A stretch of DNA of 33,682 bases from contig LN874947.1 of NCBI GenBank assembly GCA_001282665.1, positions 313,216-346,897 on the forward strand, read 5' to 3'. The DNA is from Clostridiales bacterium mt11 (GTDB lineage: Bacteria; Bacillota; Clostridia; Tissierellales; Tepidimicrobiaceae). The notes under the pieces were generated by a model that saw only the letters and a list, made by a program, of their open reading frames with translations, did not search any database and was not told where the DNA came from. Positions within the stretch are counted from its first letter, which is position 1. Each line of letters begins with the position of its first letter. The position numbers were made by a program, and so were the translations under genes. This document shows, piece by piece, positions 17,369 through 26,416 of this stretch.

Positions 17369-17408
17369 AAAGGGGCTAAAACGATTGCTTTAACCCCTTT
17401 GAATTTTT
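17369..17408 (+). terminator. Terminator after helD
   Basis: AAAGGGGCTAAA pairs with TTTAACCCCTTT (one mismatch), followed by GAATTTTTC, beginning 12 bases after the helD stop. Confidence 0.75.
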
Positions 17409-17413
17409 CTCAA

Positions 17414-17444
17414 AACATAAGAGAACCGTCCGTCCCTCTGTGTT
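17414..17444. repeat. REP-like palindromic repeat, copy 4
   Basis: AACATAAGAGAACCGTCC with a duplicated CCGTCC and closing TGTGTT. Its right edge overlaps the stop codon of the traX-like gene (17443-17445). Confidence 0.75.
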
Positions 17445-18118
17445 ATATGATCAATTTAATTAAATATAGAATAACAAAATGTAATGGGTAGAATAAATAA
17501 TAACCGTATTTAAAAGCATTTTTTTGTTTTAAAGAATAATTTTCTTTATTCGTAAGATTATTATTAAACATTGCCAACAATAATATAATAATTAATCCTA
17601 TTAAAAAATAAGAATATCTAGTTATGTAGATTAAGTAACATATGATAAGCTTTGTAACTGGATTATCTCTAAAGTAGAAAAAATTAAATGCTAACATTAT
17701 AGAGAAAAAACCAGCATCTACCTGTAATATACTTGATAAAATGAACATTAAAATAAATGAGCACCCAATTAAAAATAAATTGTTTTTAACTTTATCGAAT
17801 AAATATACTGCAACAAGAGTTAATGCAAGTGTTGCCATTATATTTCCAAAATAAAATCCTTCTTGAGGCATTATAGGAAATATTAATCTGTAAGGCAATT
17901 CACAAATAAACATAGATATTATTAAACGAAAAAAATATTTATATACATTCTTAGTGTGCATGTATCCTTCAACTAATAAGAAAGTAATTAAAGGTATTGT
18001 TATTGTTCCAATAGCGTTCGGTAAATTAAAATAGTTTTTAATCAGTGATGTTAGTATAATATTGTAGACACGATTTTCCGAATACTATAGAATATAGAAA
18101 AGGAAGGAAGTGTCTAGA

Positions 18119-18382
18119 ATGTCAAAAAGATATACAGAAGAATATAAAGATACCATTGTAGAGCTTTACAATTCCGGTAAAACACTTGCTGAGCTTAATA
18201 GTGAATATGGCCTACCTAAATCCACTATATTAACATGGGTAAAGAAAGCTGAACCTATAGCAGTAGATAATAATAAAACAATTACACAAGCTGATTATCA
18301 AGCCATGCTTAAGAAGATGGCTAGGATAGAAGAGGAAAACGAAATATTAAAAAAAGCCATGGCCATATTTGCAAAGAAGTAA
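18119..18382 (+). CDS. IS3-family OrfA (HTH DNA-binding subunit)
   Basis: An 87-residue OrfA from ATG 18119 (AAGGAAGG upstream; the GTG at 18110 overlaps it less well). The N-terminus RYTEEYKDTIVELYNSGKT and the HTH YGLPKSTILTWVKKAEP bind the element ends. The leucine-zipper-like tail (IEEENEILKKAMAIF) mediates multimerisation. The run A-AAA-AAA-G at 18349-18355 is in the correct phase for a programmed -1 frameshift into OrfB, giving the OrfAB transposase. Confidence 0.92.
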   Translation: MSKRYTEEYKDTIVELYNSGKTLAELNSEYGLPKSTILTWVKKAEPIAVDNNKTITQADYQAMLKKMARIEEENEILKKAMAIFAKK

Positions 18383-19251
18383 GCTCAATATATAAGTTCA
18401 TTACTGATAATAAGGATATCCATGACATAAAACTAATGTGTGAAGTCTTAAAAGTGTCTAGAAGTTCATATTATAAACATCTTAACAAAAAAGAGAGTAA
18501 AAGGAGCATTGAAAATAGATTTCTAGAAAAAGAAATACTAAATATATATAAAGCTAGTAAATGTCGATATGGAGCTCCTAAGATATATGAAAAATTAAAA
18601 GGTAAAAACATATTTATAAGTCTTAAAAGAACTCAAAGGCTTATGAACAAATTAGGCATAAAATCAGTAGTATGTAAGAAGTTTAGACCATTTTCATCAA
18701 GAAATAAGATTGAGAGCAGAGAAAACATAATAAATAGAGACTTCTCTACAACTGCCATTAATCAAAAATGGGTAACTGATATTACATATATTCATACCAT
18801 TAAAGATGGTTGGTGCTATCTTGCCTCCGTTATGGATCTTAATAGTAGGAAGATAGTTGGATATTCTATGTCTAAAAATATAGATACCACATTAGCTATA
18901 AAAGCTTTAGATAATGCCTATAAAATTCAGAAACCTGGGGAAGGCCTAATTCTCCATAGTGACTTAGGAAGTCAATATACAAGTTATGAATTCGGAGAAT
19001 ATGTTAAAGACCACAAAATAGCTCATTCCTTTAGTGGTAAAGGGAACCCCTATGACAATGCTTGCATAGAATCCTTTCACTCAGTATTGAAGAAAGAAGA
19101 AGTTAATCTAGTTAAATATTTTGACTTTGATGCTGCTAGACTTGCAATATTTGAATATATAGAGTCATGGTATAACAGAGAGAGAATACATAGCTCTTTG
19201 GGCTATATCACTCCTCAAGAGTGGGAAGATAAATCTAAGAGGGTTGCATAA
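18356..19251 (+). CDS. IS3-family OrfB (DDE integrase domain), expressed by -1 frameshift
   Basis: The first in-frame ATG is at 18436, but the frame is open from the slippage site, reading ICKEVSSIYKFITDNKDIHD before it. That agrees with production as an OrfAB fusion of about 385 residues. The N-terminal HTH_21 region (CRYGAPKIYEKLKG) is followed by the rve integrase core. First Asp is in WVTDITYIHT, second in LILHSDLGSQYTS and Glu in YDNACIESFHSVLKKE, with HSSLGYITPQEW at the end. No inactivating change is seen, so the element may still move. Confidence 0.92.
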
Positions 19252-19409
19252 AATTATTCAAGAAAATGTGTCTACTATATTGACATAGGTCCACAGACCA
19301 GCATACATAGCATGTTGAATAAACATACAAATAAGAGATATTGTCTTTATCTCATTAGAACTTAGTAATTTAAACTTGTCATTGATTACCATTTCATTTC
19401 TAGTCTCCA

Positions 19410-20459
19410 TCAAAATTTATTCACCTCATTTTTATAAAGTTCACTAGTTATATATACAAACTTTAATGTATTATTTTCGTCAAAAGCAACATTAACTTCA
19501 GCCCCTGAGCTTACAAGGGTTGCCAATCTTTCATTGACATTACACATAATTTTGTTATTTAAATCATCTATAAATATATAATTTAGTATTGGATCTACTA
19601 TATATATTTTACTATGATCATAATCTAAAACCTGTTTATCAATAATTTTGCTTTCCTCATCAATTTTAAACTTATGAATTTCACCAGAAATATTAATAAA
19701 TAAATAATTATCTTTAACTAAGAAACCTTTGAATTTTCCTTTAATTTGCTTATTTCCTGTTACACTTTCTAAATATTCTTTGTAAGGAACATAAGTATAT
19801 TCTTGGATTGAAATATTCGGATCGTAAAGTTTTTCAAATTTTGATTCTTCAATAAAATTTGATCCTTCAATAAAATTCTGTTCAGTTGTACGATTTGGAT
19901 TAATAAAAAATAATTTATGAATAATTCTAAATTGAAAAATTAAAGAAAAGATAAAGAAGAAAATGATTAGTAATATTCCCTTTTTCAAAAATCTATTCTT
20001 TGATTTATTTACATAAGAATCTGTGATGATATATCCTATATACAATCCTATAAAGTGCAAAATTATCATATCTATTCCCAATTCGCTGATATGTAATAAT
20101 GATTTAATGAGTTCATAAAATATTGATATTGTTAAAAACATGATGATAGATTTTTGCCTAGATATTTTTTGTATATTTAAAACACATCCTATAGGAACAA
20201 ATGCAAAGATATTAAATATTATAAGGTATATAACAAATTTTGCATTTACTCCATAAAAAATTGCATTAGAATATATATTAGATATATTAAATCGAAAGCT
20301 ATTATATTTAATAATATTGGGAATATCTTTTATACGATTTGACCCTACTAAATCAAATTGAAAAAAGTATATGAGAATTATGAACACAAGAAAAATGAAA
20401 CTTAATAGACTTAAACATTTACTTATATTCTTTATTAAATTATTGTTTTTTGAATCCAT
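19410..20459 (-). CDS. VanZ-like membrane protein with long C-terminal domain
   Basis: A 349-residue protein. The first ~190 residues hold five or six hydrophobic helices with the VanZ-family pattern: NIFAFVPIGCVL, then FYELIKSLLHI and DMIILHFIGLYIGYII. VanZ domains are linked to low-level teicoplanin resistance in enterococci but most members are of unknown function. The remaining ~155 residues after a TM near 175-195 are soluble and extracytoplasmic by prediction, with repeated beta-type strands (FKGFLVKDNYLFINISGEIHKF) and no recognisable catalytic motif. AAGGAGG precedes the ATG. Its stop overlaps the traX start, so the two formed an operon. VanZ-like proteins with extra domains are common in Clostridia. 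Confidence 0.75.
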   Translation of the reverse strand: MDSKNNNLIKNISKCLSLLSFIFLVFIILIYFFQFDLVGSNRIKDIPNIIKYNSFRFNISNIYSNAIFYGVNAKFVIYLIIFNIFAFVPIGCVLNIQKISRQKSIIMFLTISIFYELIKSLLHISELGIDMIILHFIGLYIGYIITDSYVNKSKNRFLKKGILLIIFFFIFSLIFQFRIIHKLFFINPNRTTEQNFIEGSNFIEESKFEKLYDPNISIQEYTYVPYKEYLESVTGNKQIKGKFKGFLVKDNYLFINISGEIHKFKIDEESKIIDKQVLDYDHSKIYIVDPILNYIFIDDLNNKIMCNVNERLATLVSSGAEVNVAFDENNTLKFVYITSELYKNEVNKF

Positions 20460-20477
20460 TTTTTAACCTCCTTATTT

Positions 20478-20523
20478 AAACACAATAACACTAGATGCTG
20501 GTTCGAATGGTTCTCTTGTGTTT
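20478..20523. repeat. REP-like repeat, copy 5 (extended loop)
   Basis: AAACACAA and TTGTGTTT arms enclose a longer, divergent interior ending in GGTTCTC. It starts close to the SD of the VanZ-like gene. Confidence 0.6.
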
Positions 20524-20597
20524 GATCCTACCTCCCAGTAAAATAGTGTTTAAATAGATAATATAATATGAAAGTGACATCTAAGTGACATTTAATA

Positions 20598-20619
20598 CAT
20601 AAGAGGGTTCTCTTGTGAT
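20598..20619. repeat. REP-like repeat, copy 6 (degenerate)
   Basis: ACATAAGAGGGTTCTCTTGTGA keeps the GGTTCTCTTGTG half of the family. Confidence 0.45.
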
Positions 20620-20621
20620 AG

Positions 20622-20771
20622 CTAGGAGCAAAAACAGATAAGTTTAGAAAAACGTATAAACAAAGAGCTTACCAAAATTGGAAAAATGGAGAGATAAAAA
20701 ATAATGATTTAAGTTTTCATAAAGTATTTTTAGGCTATTTTTCAGTGGTTTCGAACCGTCAGACTGCGTAA
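20622..20771 (+). pseudogene. Remnant coding frame, possibly the end of a reverse-transcriptase-like protein
   Basis: A 49-codon frame with no start codon reads GAKTDKFRKTYKQRAYQNW, then KNGEIKNNDLSFHKVFLGYF and SVVSNRQTA before TAA. Basic helix, 'NGxI' turn and 'S..xxLGY' end resemble the thumb/C-terminal tail of some bacterial reverse transcriptases, but the match is by eye only. Its last codons fall in a REP half-site. It may equally be a chance frame. Confidence 0.2.
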
Positions 20772-20937
20772 AAACTGATGAAACTTCCATTGACTTTCTT
20801 AAAAGTGGGACTATTTATTTAAAAAGCCACTGGTTTTTTATGTCGATCCCAAAACAAAGTCATTTTTAACCCCAAAGTGAGATTGGTATGCATACCCAAT
20901 TGATTTTCTACCCAGTCTGACGATTCTCTTGTGTTTT
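20753..20937. repeat. Composite REP pair enclosing about 145 bases
   Basis: GAACCGTCAGACTG at 20753-20766 and its inverse CAGTCTGACG at 20913-20922 (then ATTCTCTTGTGTTTT) make an inverted pair with half-sites of the REP family outside. The interior carries further short palindromic stretches, including AAAAAGCCACTGGTTTTTT. It resembles a BIME-like or miniature mobile unit. Confidence 0.5.
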
Positions 20938-21090
20938 ACAATAGTAAAGAATTTTAAAAATCTACACCAATAGAAATTGGTAGAATTATACTAAGGTTGA
21001 TATGTCTGATCAAAAAATTTAAAGTATAAAATTATAAGTAATTATATGAATTTTTTGGTGTTAAACCATAAAATGATATCAATGTATCCT

Positions 21091-21885
21091 TTATCCTCCT
21101 TGCGATTCATACTTTCTTACTCCTATAACCCACAAAACAATCATTATAATCAAAAGTATAGTTATCCAAATAATCTGAAATCCTAGATACTTAATTGCCT
21201 GTGCCCATGTATATCTTCCTTGAAATATTGATATAGGAACATAATAAATATATTGAAATGGTAACCATCTTGATAATTTACCTACGATTTCAGGAAAGAA
21301 TGTTATGGGCAATATTTGTCCTGATAACAATTTTATAATATTCCATAAATTGTCTCTGAGTGTCAATATGTTTTTTACCCAAAATGTTAACTCACCTACT
21401 GTAAAAAATAAGCAATACATTATTACTAACCCTAGAAAAACATTTAACAATGATAATGCAAAATTTGCAATATTTACTGGTAGTTTGATTTGGATTATAG
21501 TTTTACTTAAATACAAGAAAATCAATCCTGAAGTTATTCCCCAAAAAAAACAACCTATCTTAGTACAAAATAAATATAATGGATAACAAATTGGCTTTGT
21601 CAAATACATGTTCAGATTTCCTGTATTAATATCAGTAAATACTTGATAAGCAGTTATCCCCACAGGTACTATTGCAGTTTCAAATATGTTCAGTAAAAAA
21701 TAATATGTAATAATATCTTCAAAAGTGTAATCTTGTATTGTATTTGTACTCGCATATACAAATTTCCATATTAAATATAATATTAATAATTTTAATGGTA
21801 AATACATAATTTGTCCTATAAAATTTAAAACATATTCTTTTATTCTGCATAATTCAATTTTTATAATATAAATATATTTTTTCAT
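21091..21885 (-). CDS. ABC-2-type permease of the RiPP operon (second permease)
   Basis: A 264-residue integral membrane protein with six predicted helices. It has the family landmarks of the paired ABC-2 permeases (PF06182-type): an N-terminal cytoplasmic KKYIYIIKIELCRIKEYV, a helix pair ending in TDINTGNLNMYLTKPICYPL, and the distal SGQILPITFFPEIVGKLSRW then LPFQYIYYVPISIFQGRY. It starts 2 bases after the preceding permease stop. With that protein and the upstream ATPase it forms a heterodimeric exporter. In a RiPP operon the likely cargo is the modified peptide, or this is an immunity pump. No terminator was recognised directly after its stop. Confidence 0.85.
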   Translation of the reverse strand: MKKYIYIIKIELCRIKEYVLNFIGQIMYLPLKLLILYLIWKFVYASTNTIQDYTFEDIITYYFLLNIFETAIVPVGITAYQVFTDINTGNLNMYLTKPICYPLYLFCTKIGCFFWGITSGLIFLYLSKTIIQIKLPVNIANFALSLLNVFLGLVIMYCLFFTVGELTFWVKNILTLRDNLWNIIKLLSGQILPITFFPEIVGKLSRWLPFQYIYYVPISIFQGRYTWAQAIKYLGFQIIWITILLIIMIVLWVIGVRKYESQGG

Positions 21886-21887
21886 CT

Positions 21888-22682
21888 TTATCCTCCATTT
21901 GACTCATATCTTTTTATTCCTAAACGCCATATTTTTATAAATAAAATAAATGTTATAAAACAAAAGACTAATAATTTCAGAAAAAACATAAAATTAACGC
22001 TTATTTTATCTAATAATATAACAGTAGGATAATACGATACAAATGCAATTGGCACTATATATGTTAAAATCATTCTCATCTTAATTGGGAAAATATTCAA
22101 CGGATACTGTTTGCTTTCTGTTAAACCTAATATCAATCCTCTAAATACTTCTATTTTTCCAAACCAAAATGCCATAAATGTTATAATTCCATATATAAAA
22201 TTATAGATTAGCACTCCTATGAACATTACTATAATACTCATTATTATATTACTTACTTTTATAGATATTTTGCTATTTATCGCTACAATTATGATTAAAA
22301 TCAAGCTTACTAAAAGCTGCTGTATAAAATAAACTATTGACACACTCTCAAATAATACCGCAAACAATGTATTTATAGGTCTACTCAAATATTTATCTAA
22401 ATTTCCCATTATTATTTTACTTGGCAAATCTCTAAATCCAAAAAATAATCCACCTAAACTTTCCCCAAATAATGTAATTGCACTAAACATCGCTAATTGT
22501 GAAAAATTCCACCCTCCAAGTTCTTTTATATTGCTAAGTAATGAATACCAAAATAAAAACACAAAGCTAGTATTAAACAATAAATGTAATAATACCATAA
22601 AAAGCTCAAATTTGAAAACATATATTTCTTGCCAAGAAATTATAACAAATCTTCTTATTAATTTCATATATTTCCTTATCAT
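21888..22682 (-). CDS. ABC-2-type permease of the RiPP operon (first permease)
   Basis: A 264-residue, six-helix membrane protein similar in plan to its neighbour. It shows GNLDKYLSRPINTLFAVLF after the second helix and YPLNIFPIKMRMILTYIVPI with FVSYYPTVILLDK near the end. The latter is the signature of the COG3694-like partner of this exporter class. Its ATG overlaps the ATPase stop by four bases (ATGA), so the two are translationally coupled. The two permeases are homologous but not identical, hence a heterodimeric pore. Confidence 0.87.
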   Translation of the reverse strand: MIRKYMKLIRRFVIISWQEIYVFKFELFMVLLHLLFNTSFVFLFWYSLLSNIKELGGWNFSQLAMFSAITLFGESLGGLFFGFRDLPSKIIMGNLDKYLSRPINTLFAVLFESVSIVYFIQQLLVSLILIIIVAINSKISIKVSNIIMSIIVMFIGVLIYNFIYGIITFMAFWFGKIEVFRGLILGLTESKQYPLNIFPIKMRMILTYIVPIAFVSYYPTVILLDKISVNFMFFLKLLVFCFITFILFIKIWRLGIKRYESNGG

Positions 22683-23659
22683 AACAATTCCCCTTGATCA
22701 TTTAAATATATTTCTTGTAATACTCTTTCTAAACTCAATGTATTTATATTAAAGTCAACTATTTTAGGGTTATTAATCAAATTATTAACAACATTTCCCA
22801 CATCTTGCTTAATTACTTTTATAGTGGTTTTATATTCCTGAGATACTAAAACTTCTTTTTTTAAACCATCTAATACTTTATCTAAATTAAAATCTTTTTC
22901 ATGCATAATTTCAATTGTTTTGTATTTATCTCTATCTTTAAGTTCTTTTATTGCTCCATCGTACCTAATAATACCTTTATCAATAATAATTATGCGTTTA
23001 CAGATTTTATCAATATCCGCTATATCATGAGTAGTTAAAAATATGGTAGTATTAAAATTCTTATTTAAGTATGTAAAAAAATCTAGCATTTTCTGTTTAG
23101 CTATTATATCAAGTCCAATAGTAGGCTCATCTAAAAGTAATATCTTTGGATTATGTAATAATGATACAGCAATCTCACATCTCATTCTTTGTCCAAGGGA
23201 TAACTTTCTAACAGGGATATTCAATATATCATTTAATTCTAATTTTTCCAAAAATAATTCCATTCTTTTTTTATAATCATTGGTTGATATTGAATAAACA
23301 TCTTTATAGAATTTAAAAGATTCAATAACAGGGATATCATAAAACATTACTGACTTTTGTCCCATTATTACAGCGATATCCATAGACAATTTATCTCTAT
23401 TTTTATATGGTATATACCCATTTGCAATTATCTCCCCAGACGTGGGTGTTAATATTCCTGATAACATCTTGATGGTCGTTGTTTTACCTGCCCCATTTGT
23501 TCCTACAAAACCAACTATTTCTCCTTCTTCTATATCAAAACTTATATTATCTACTGCTATTTTATCTTCGTAAGATGGAAATAAAAAATTTTTCAGTGTC
23601 TTTTTTTTATTTTTTTTTGGTACTTTATATATTTTTGTCAAATTCTTTATATGTATCAT
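22679..23659 (-). CDS. ABC transporter ATPase of the RiPP operon
   Basis: The ATPase has about 326 residues. Walker A GTNGAGKTTTIK, signature LSLGQRMRCE, Walker B ILLLDEPTIGLD and the switch His in FLTTHD are all intact. The N-terminus has the NLTKIYKVPKKNKKK-type extension and an 80-residue C-terminal domain, as in the COG4586 ATPases that pair with two separate ABC-2 permeases. ATG 23659 (MIHIKN) is chosen because AAAGGAG lies 8 bases upstream; the frame upstream to 23680 lacks an SD. It begins 13 bases after the maturase stop. It would power export of the matured peptide and/or self-immunity. Confidence 0.92.
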   Translation of the reverse strand: MIHIKNLTKIYKVPKKNKKKTLKNFLFPSYEDKIAVDNISFDIEEGEIVGFVGTNGAGKTTTIKMLSGILTPTSGEIIANGYIPYKNRDKLSMDIAVIMGQKSVMFYDIPVIESFKFYKDVYSISTNDYKKRMELFLEKLELNDILNIPVRKLSLGQRMRCEIAVSLLHNPKILLLDEPTIGLDIIAKQKMLDFFTYLNKNFNTTIFLTTHDIADIDKICKRIIIIDKGIIRYDGAIKELKDRDKYKTIEIMHEKDFNLDKVLDGLKKEVLVSQEYKTTIKVIKQDVGNVVNNLINNPKIVDFNINTLSLERVLQEIYLNDQGELL

Positions 23660-24241
23660 GTTATATACTCCTTTACACAAATCTCATAAATTTAGTTTCT
23701 CTAGGACATAACGGATCTTTATTATATATAGTTCCATATGCAATTTTACTTCTAGCATAGCATAACCCTTTATCAAATATACATTTTTCATAATTGTCAC
23801 AATCATAACAATCCGTATTGATAAACTTACTTCTTTTGGGATATATAAGATTATATAACTTGTCCGAATTCCAAATATCAATTAATGACTGTTTTTTTAC
23901 ATCTCCTATTATGCATTCCTCACTATTTATTAATCTTTCACAAATAGTTACTTTACCATTTGGAATAATAACTAATCCCATTCTACCACCTGAACATCTT
24001 TGAATATTTGCTAATGTTTTAGACTCAATTTCATATTTGGGGCTCTTATAATTGATATTCATTCTTCCATCATATTTACGTATAAACTTTTCCAATAATT
24101 TATAACTCTCTTCATCTGGAAATAATAGTTCGTCGTGTCTTCCTAATGTTTTTAAATAAGGCGATATCATATGCTCTTTTACACCCATATTATTTAACTT
24201 TGTTATTAATGCTGGTATATTTTTTATATTTTTTTTAGTTA

Positions 24242-25874
24242 CCTAGATTTTGTACAAATGAAAAACTAGTTTTTTCAAAAATATAACAGTGAAATTTTAG
24301 AATAAAACTTCATATATTGGTTTAAAAATCAACTTTAATGTGTTGTAAAAATGTGGTAAGTTAAAATTGTGTATCAAAATAAAAGGTAAACATTGCTTTA
24401 CCACATATGGAAAATTATTCTACTAGATTCTATGGCATAAAATTATGTCAGAAAACTTAATTGGATATGCCGAGGTTCCCTTAATGCATCGGTAATAAGT
24501 CTTGCTAAATGAGTAATTGCTGGAATTTGAACCTCTATTCCTTTAGAGGTTCTTTTTACAAATCCTCTAATATTTCCAAGCTTTTTGATCATAACCCTTA
24601 CACCTACATTTTCTAGTTCTGTACCTGCTAGAATGGTTGACTTGAAACAGCTTATCAGGTTATGAGTTATAAACACTAGCCATAGGAAGGCATAAATACC
24701 ATAGAACTTTGTAGTTCTAAGATTTTTCATATGGTATACATTCTTAGCCATGTTAAAGAAGGCTTCAATAGTTTGACGCTCATTGTAAAAATGAAATGCC
24801 TCTACTGAGCTCATTTGGTTTCTTGATATATTAGTTATGAGCAAAGAGTATGTGATTTTACCACTTTTGGAAAGGGTTTGAACGATAATCTTTCTTAAAC
24901 CTATTTCTTCGGGTAACTCATATACCCAAACTGAATTATCAGCTTGAGTATATTCAGAGTATGGTATATTCTTTGCCAAGTTTGCTGCAGATTTTGTAGA
25001 ATATCCCTTTGTAATAAACTTTAATCCTTTAATATTCATTAGTTTTTCAATATTCTCCATAGAACCAAAACCACTATCAGTTCTTAAAGTTAAATTTTCA
25101 TTATGAAGCTGATTCTGATATTTTGATAAAATATCATTTATTAATTCATCATAATGCTCTGTACAATGAGTGTTGCCAGAATCAAGTTTCATAGCAATGG
25201 TTTCTGAGGTTTCACCTGTGAAAGCTACAGATAACTGATAGCCCCTTTGATTTTTCTTCTTGGCAAAATAACCTTTATCAGCAAGTTCATAGGTTTTACC
25301 GTTGGCTATTAAACCTGATTGGTCGATATCTACGACTAACATCTTGGTTGATGAGATAGAGCTACTATTATCAATTAATGTTTTATGATGAATATCTTCG
25401 AGTTGTTTGATGCTATCATTATCCATACGAGTTAAAAGTTCATTAATTTGAGATTGGTCTGGAATTTTATCCATACCAAACATATTCGCTGCTAAAGTCT
25501 CTGGGGCGAGTTTTTCGTTAATATCTTTCATATACTCGCATCCTATGGCTATAGACATAATTATTGTAATAAGTTTTTGATAAACAGAGTAATTTACTTT
25601 TTTCATTTTCAACTTAAAATCCTCCAATGGTTTAAAAAAATTGATCCTTAGACCAAAGTTCATGACAGCAGCAAGCCATGTGGAAGTAGTTTCTTCTTTA
25701 CATTTAGCCTGAGAAAAGGTAACATTATTCATAGGGATAATACCTGCCTTTCTTTAATTTTTTGTGGATAAAAAAATTATACTTCATGGCGTGGTATTAT
25801 CCTCTAGTTATTTTTTGGAAATATATATGGCAGGTTATTGAAATTCAAGCTGTTTTGTTTGTACGAAACTTAGG
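24242..25874 (-). mobile_element. IS1380-family-like insertion sequence inside the maturase gene
   Basis: The 1633-bp element has imperfect terminal inverted repeats: CCTAGATTTTGTACAAATG at the left and, inverted at the right, CCTAAGTTTCGTACAAACA. TAGTTA flanks both sides (24236-24241 and 25875-25880). If the first A of ACCTA is counted in the element, the duplication is 4 bp instead. The CC ends and single transposase fit IS1380. Exact excision restores the host reading frame, which proves the boundaries. Confidence 0.92.
24443..25732 (-). CDS. IS1380-family-like DDE transposase
   Basis: A 429-residue transposase. First catalytic Asp is in MLVVDIDQSGLIANGK, followed by the SGNTHCTEHYDELI stretch. 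The second is in LTLRTDSGFGSMENIEKL, and the Glu is in FYNERQTIEAFFNMAKNVYH, then LWLVFITHNLIS. The order and the 'LR.DSGF' motif fit the IS1380 (DDE_Tnp group 1) family; a relation to other IS4-superfamily groups cannot be excluded. No internal stop is seen, so the element may be active. It is transcribed in the same direction as the host operon. Confidence 0.85.
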   Translation of the reverse strand: MNNVTFSQAKCKEETTSTWLAAVMNFGLRINFFKPLEDFKLKMKKVNYSVYQKLITIIMSIAIGCEYMKDINEKLAPETLAANMFGMDKIPDQSQINELLTRMDNDSIKQLEDIHHKTLIDNSSSISSTKMLVVDIDQSGLIANGKTYELADKGYFAKKKNQRGYQLSVAFTGETSETIAMKLDSGNTHCTEHYDELINDILSKYQNQLHNENLTLRTDSGFGSMENIEKLMNIKGLKFITKGYSTKSAANLAKNIPYSEYTQADNSVWVYELPEEIGLRKIIVQTLSKSGKITYSLLITNISRNQMSSVEAFHFYNERQTIEAFFNMAKNVYHMKNLRTTKFYGIYAFLWLVFITHNLISCFKSTILAGTELENVGVRVMIKKLGNIRGFVKRTSKGIEVQIPAITHLARLITDALREPRHIQLSFLT

Positions 25875-26416
25875 TAGTTACTACTGTGTTAACAGTAACA
25901 CTAATTCCATTAGAAATTAATTTATTAATAACTTCTATCATACGTTCTGCAAAATTTTCAATACCCGTTAAATATTCAGCTATACAATTATCAAGTGTAT
26001 CTATACTTATCTGTATACTTTTTAAACCGGTTTGCTTTAGTTGTTTAATTTCTTGAATAGACAGTAATTTTTTTGTTGATATATTTATATTTATTCCTTC
26101 TTTAACAGTTTCTTCTAAAATTTCATATATATCTTTTCTTATAAATGGATCTCCTCCTGTTATTTCAATATGTTTTATTTCCAATTTTTTTGCATCTTTT
26201 AATATTTTATCTATCAATTCTATTTCTAATCCTTTCGCTTCATCTGTATTCTTACAATACCTAGCATCTGCATAACAATATCTACACTGCATAAAACAAT
26301 CCCTAGTTAGTGATAATACTAAAAAATTTGGAACTATAGCTCTCAACCTATTTAAGTTAACTTTCTGTTTACTATCTATAAATACATCAAAATTTCTAAA
26401 TACTGAATCTTTTTTT

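Larger units (their letters stand above)
18062..19277 (+). mobile_element. IS3-family insertion sequence (IS150-like), inserted in traX
   Basis: About 1.22 kb with terminal inverted repeats TTGTAGACACG-ATTTTC (left) and, inverted at the right, TAGTAGACACATTTTC. Two overlapping orfs encode the OrfA/OrfAB transposase. Comparing the flanks, a short 2-4 bp target duplication rich in A/T remains (TA or TAT, depending on which base is called the end). Precise removal restores the traX frame, which fixes the boundaries within two bases. Confidence 0.88.
17443..19410 (-). pseudogene. TraX-like membrane protein gene split by an IS3 element
   Basis: Two pieces of one gene flank the IS at 18062-19277. 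The 5' piece (19278-19410) starts at ATG 19410 and reads METRNEMVINDKFK, then KTISLICMFIQHAMYAGLW. The 3' piece (17443-18061) continues TSLIKNYFNLPNAIGTITIP, LITFLLVEGYMHTKNVYKYF and RLIISMFICELPYRLIF. Joining them without the element gives a continuous frame across VN-IILTSL. The pattern of an early helix with His, then 'P.FAFLLAEGY.HTKN..KY..RL...-ELPF', is that of the TraX family of polytopic membrane proteins (TraX acetylates F-pilin; most chromosomal members are uncharacterised). The intact protein would be about 250 residues. Its ATG overlaps the TGA of the VanZ-like gene (TGATG), so the two were translationally coupled. Confidence 0.8.
20460..21090. other. Intergenic region rich in REP-like repeats and a protein remnant
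   Basis: This 631-base gap holds three REP-type units (20478-20523, 20598-20619, 20753-20937) and a stop-bounded frame at 20622-20771. No intact gene is supportable. The sequence just upstream of the VanZ gene (20524-20590) is AT-rich and may contain its promoter. Confidence 0.6.

Noticed and set aside
17443..17961. Intact 172-residue membrane protein starting at ATG 17961
   Set aside because: The frame continues upstream with TraX-type sequence to the IS3 border and resumes beyond it, so this ATG is internal.
20622..20771. Diversity-generating retroelement
   Set aside because: Only a 49-codon tail-like frame is present, with no template/variable repeat pair or full RT domain.
23684..23881. 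Short minus-strand ORF inside the SPASM region
   Set aside because: It is a different frame of the maturase C-terminal part, which has clear Cys motifs.
25870..26346. Stand-alone 158-residue radical SAM protein
   Set aside because: Its last residues come from the IS end; it lacks the SPASM half and joins perfectly with 23673-24241, so it is half of one gene.
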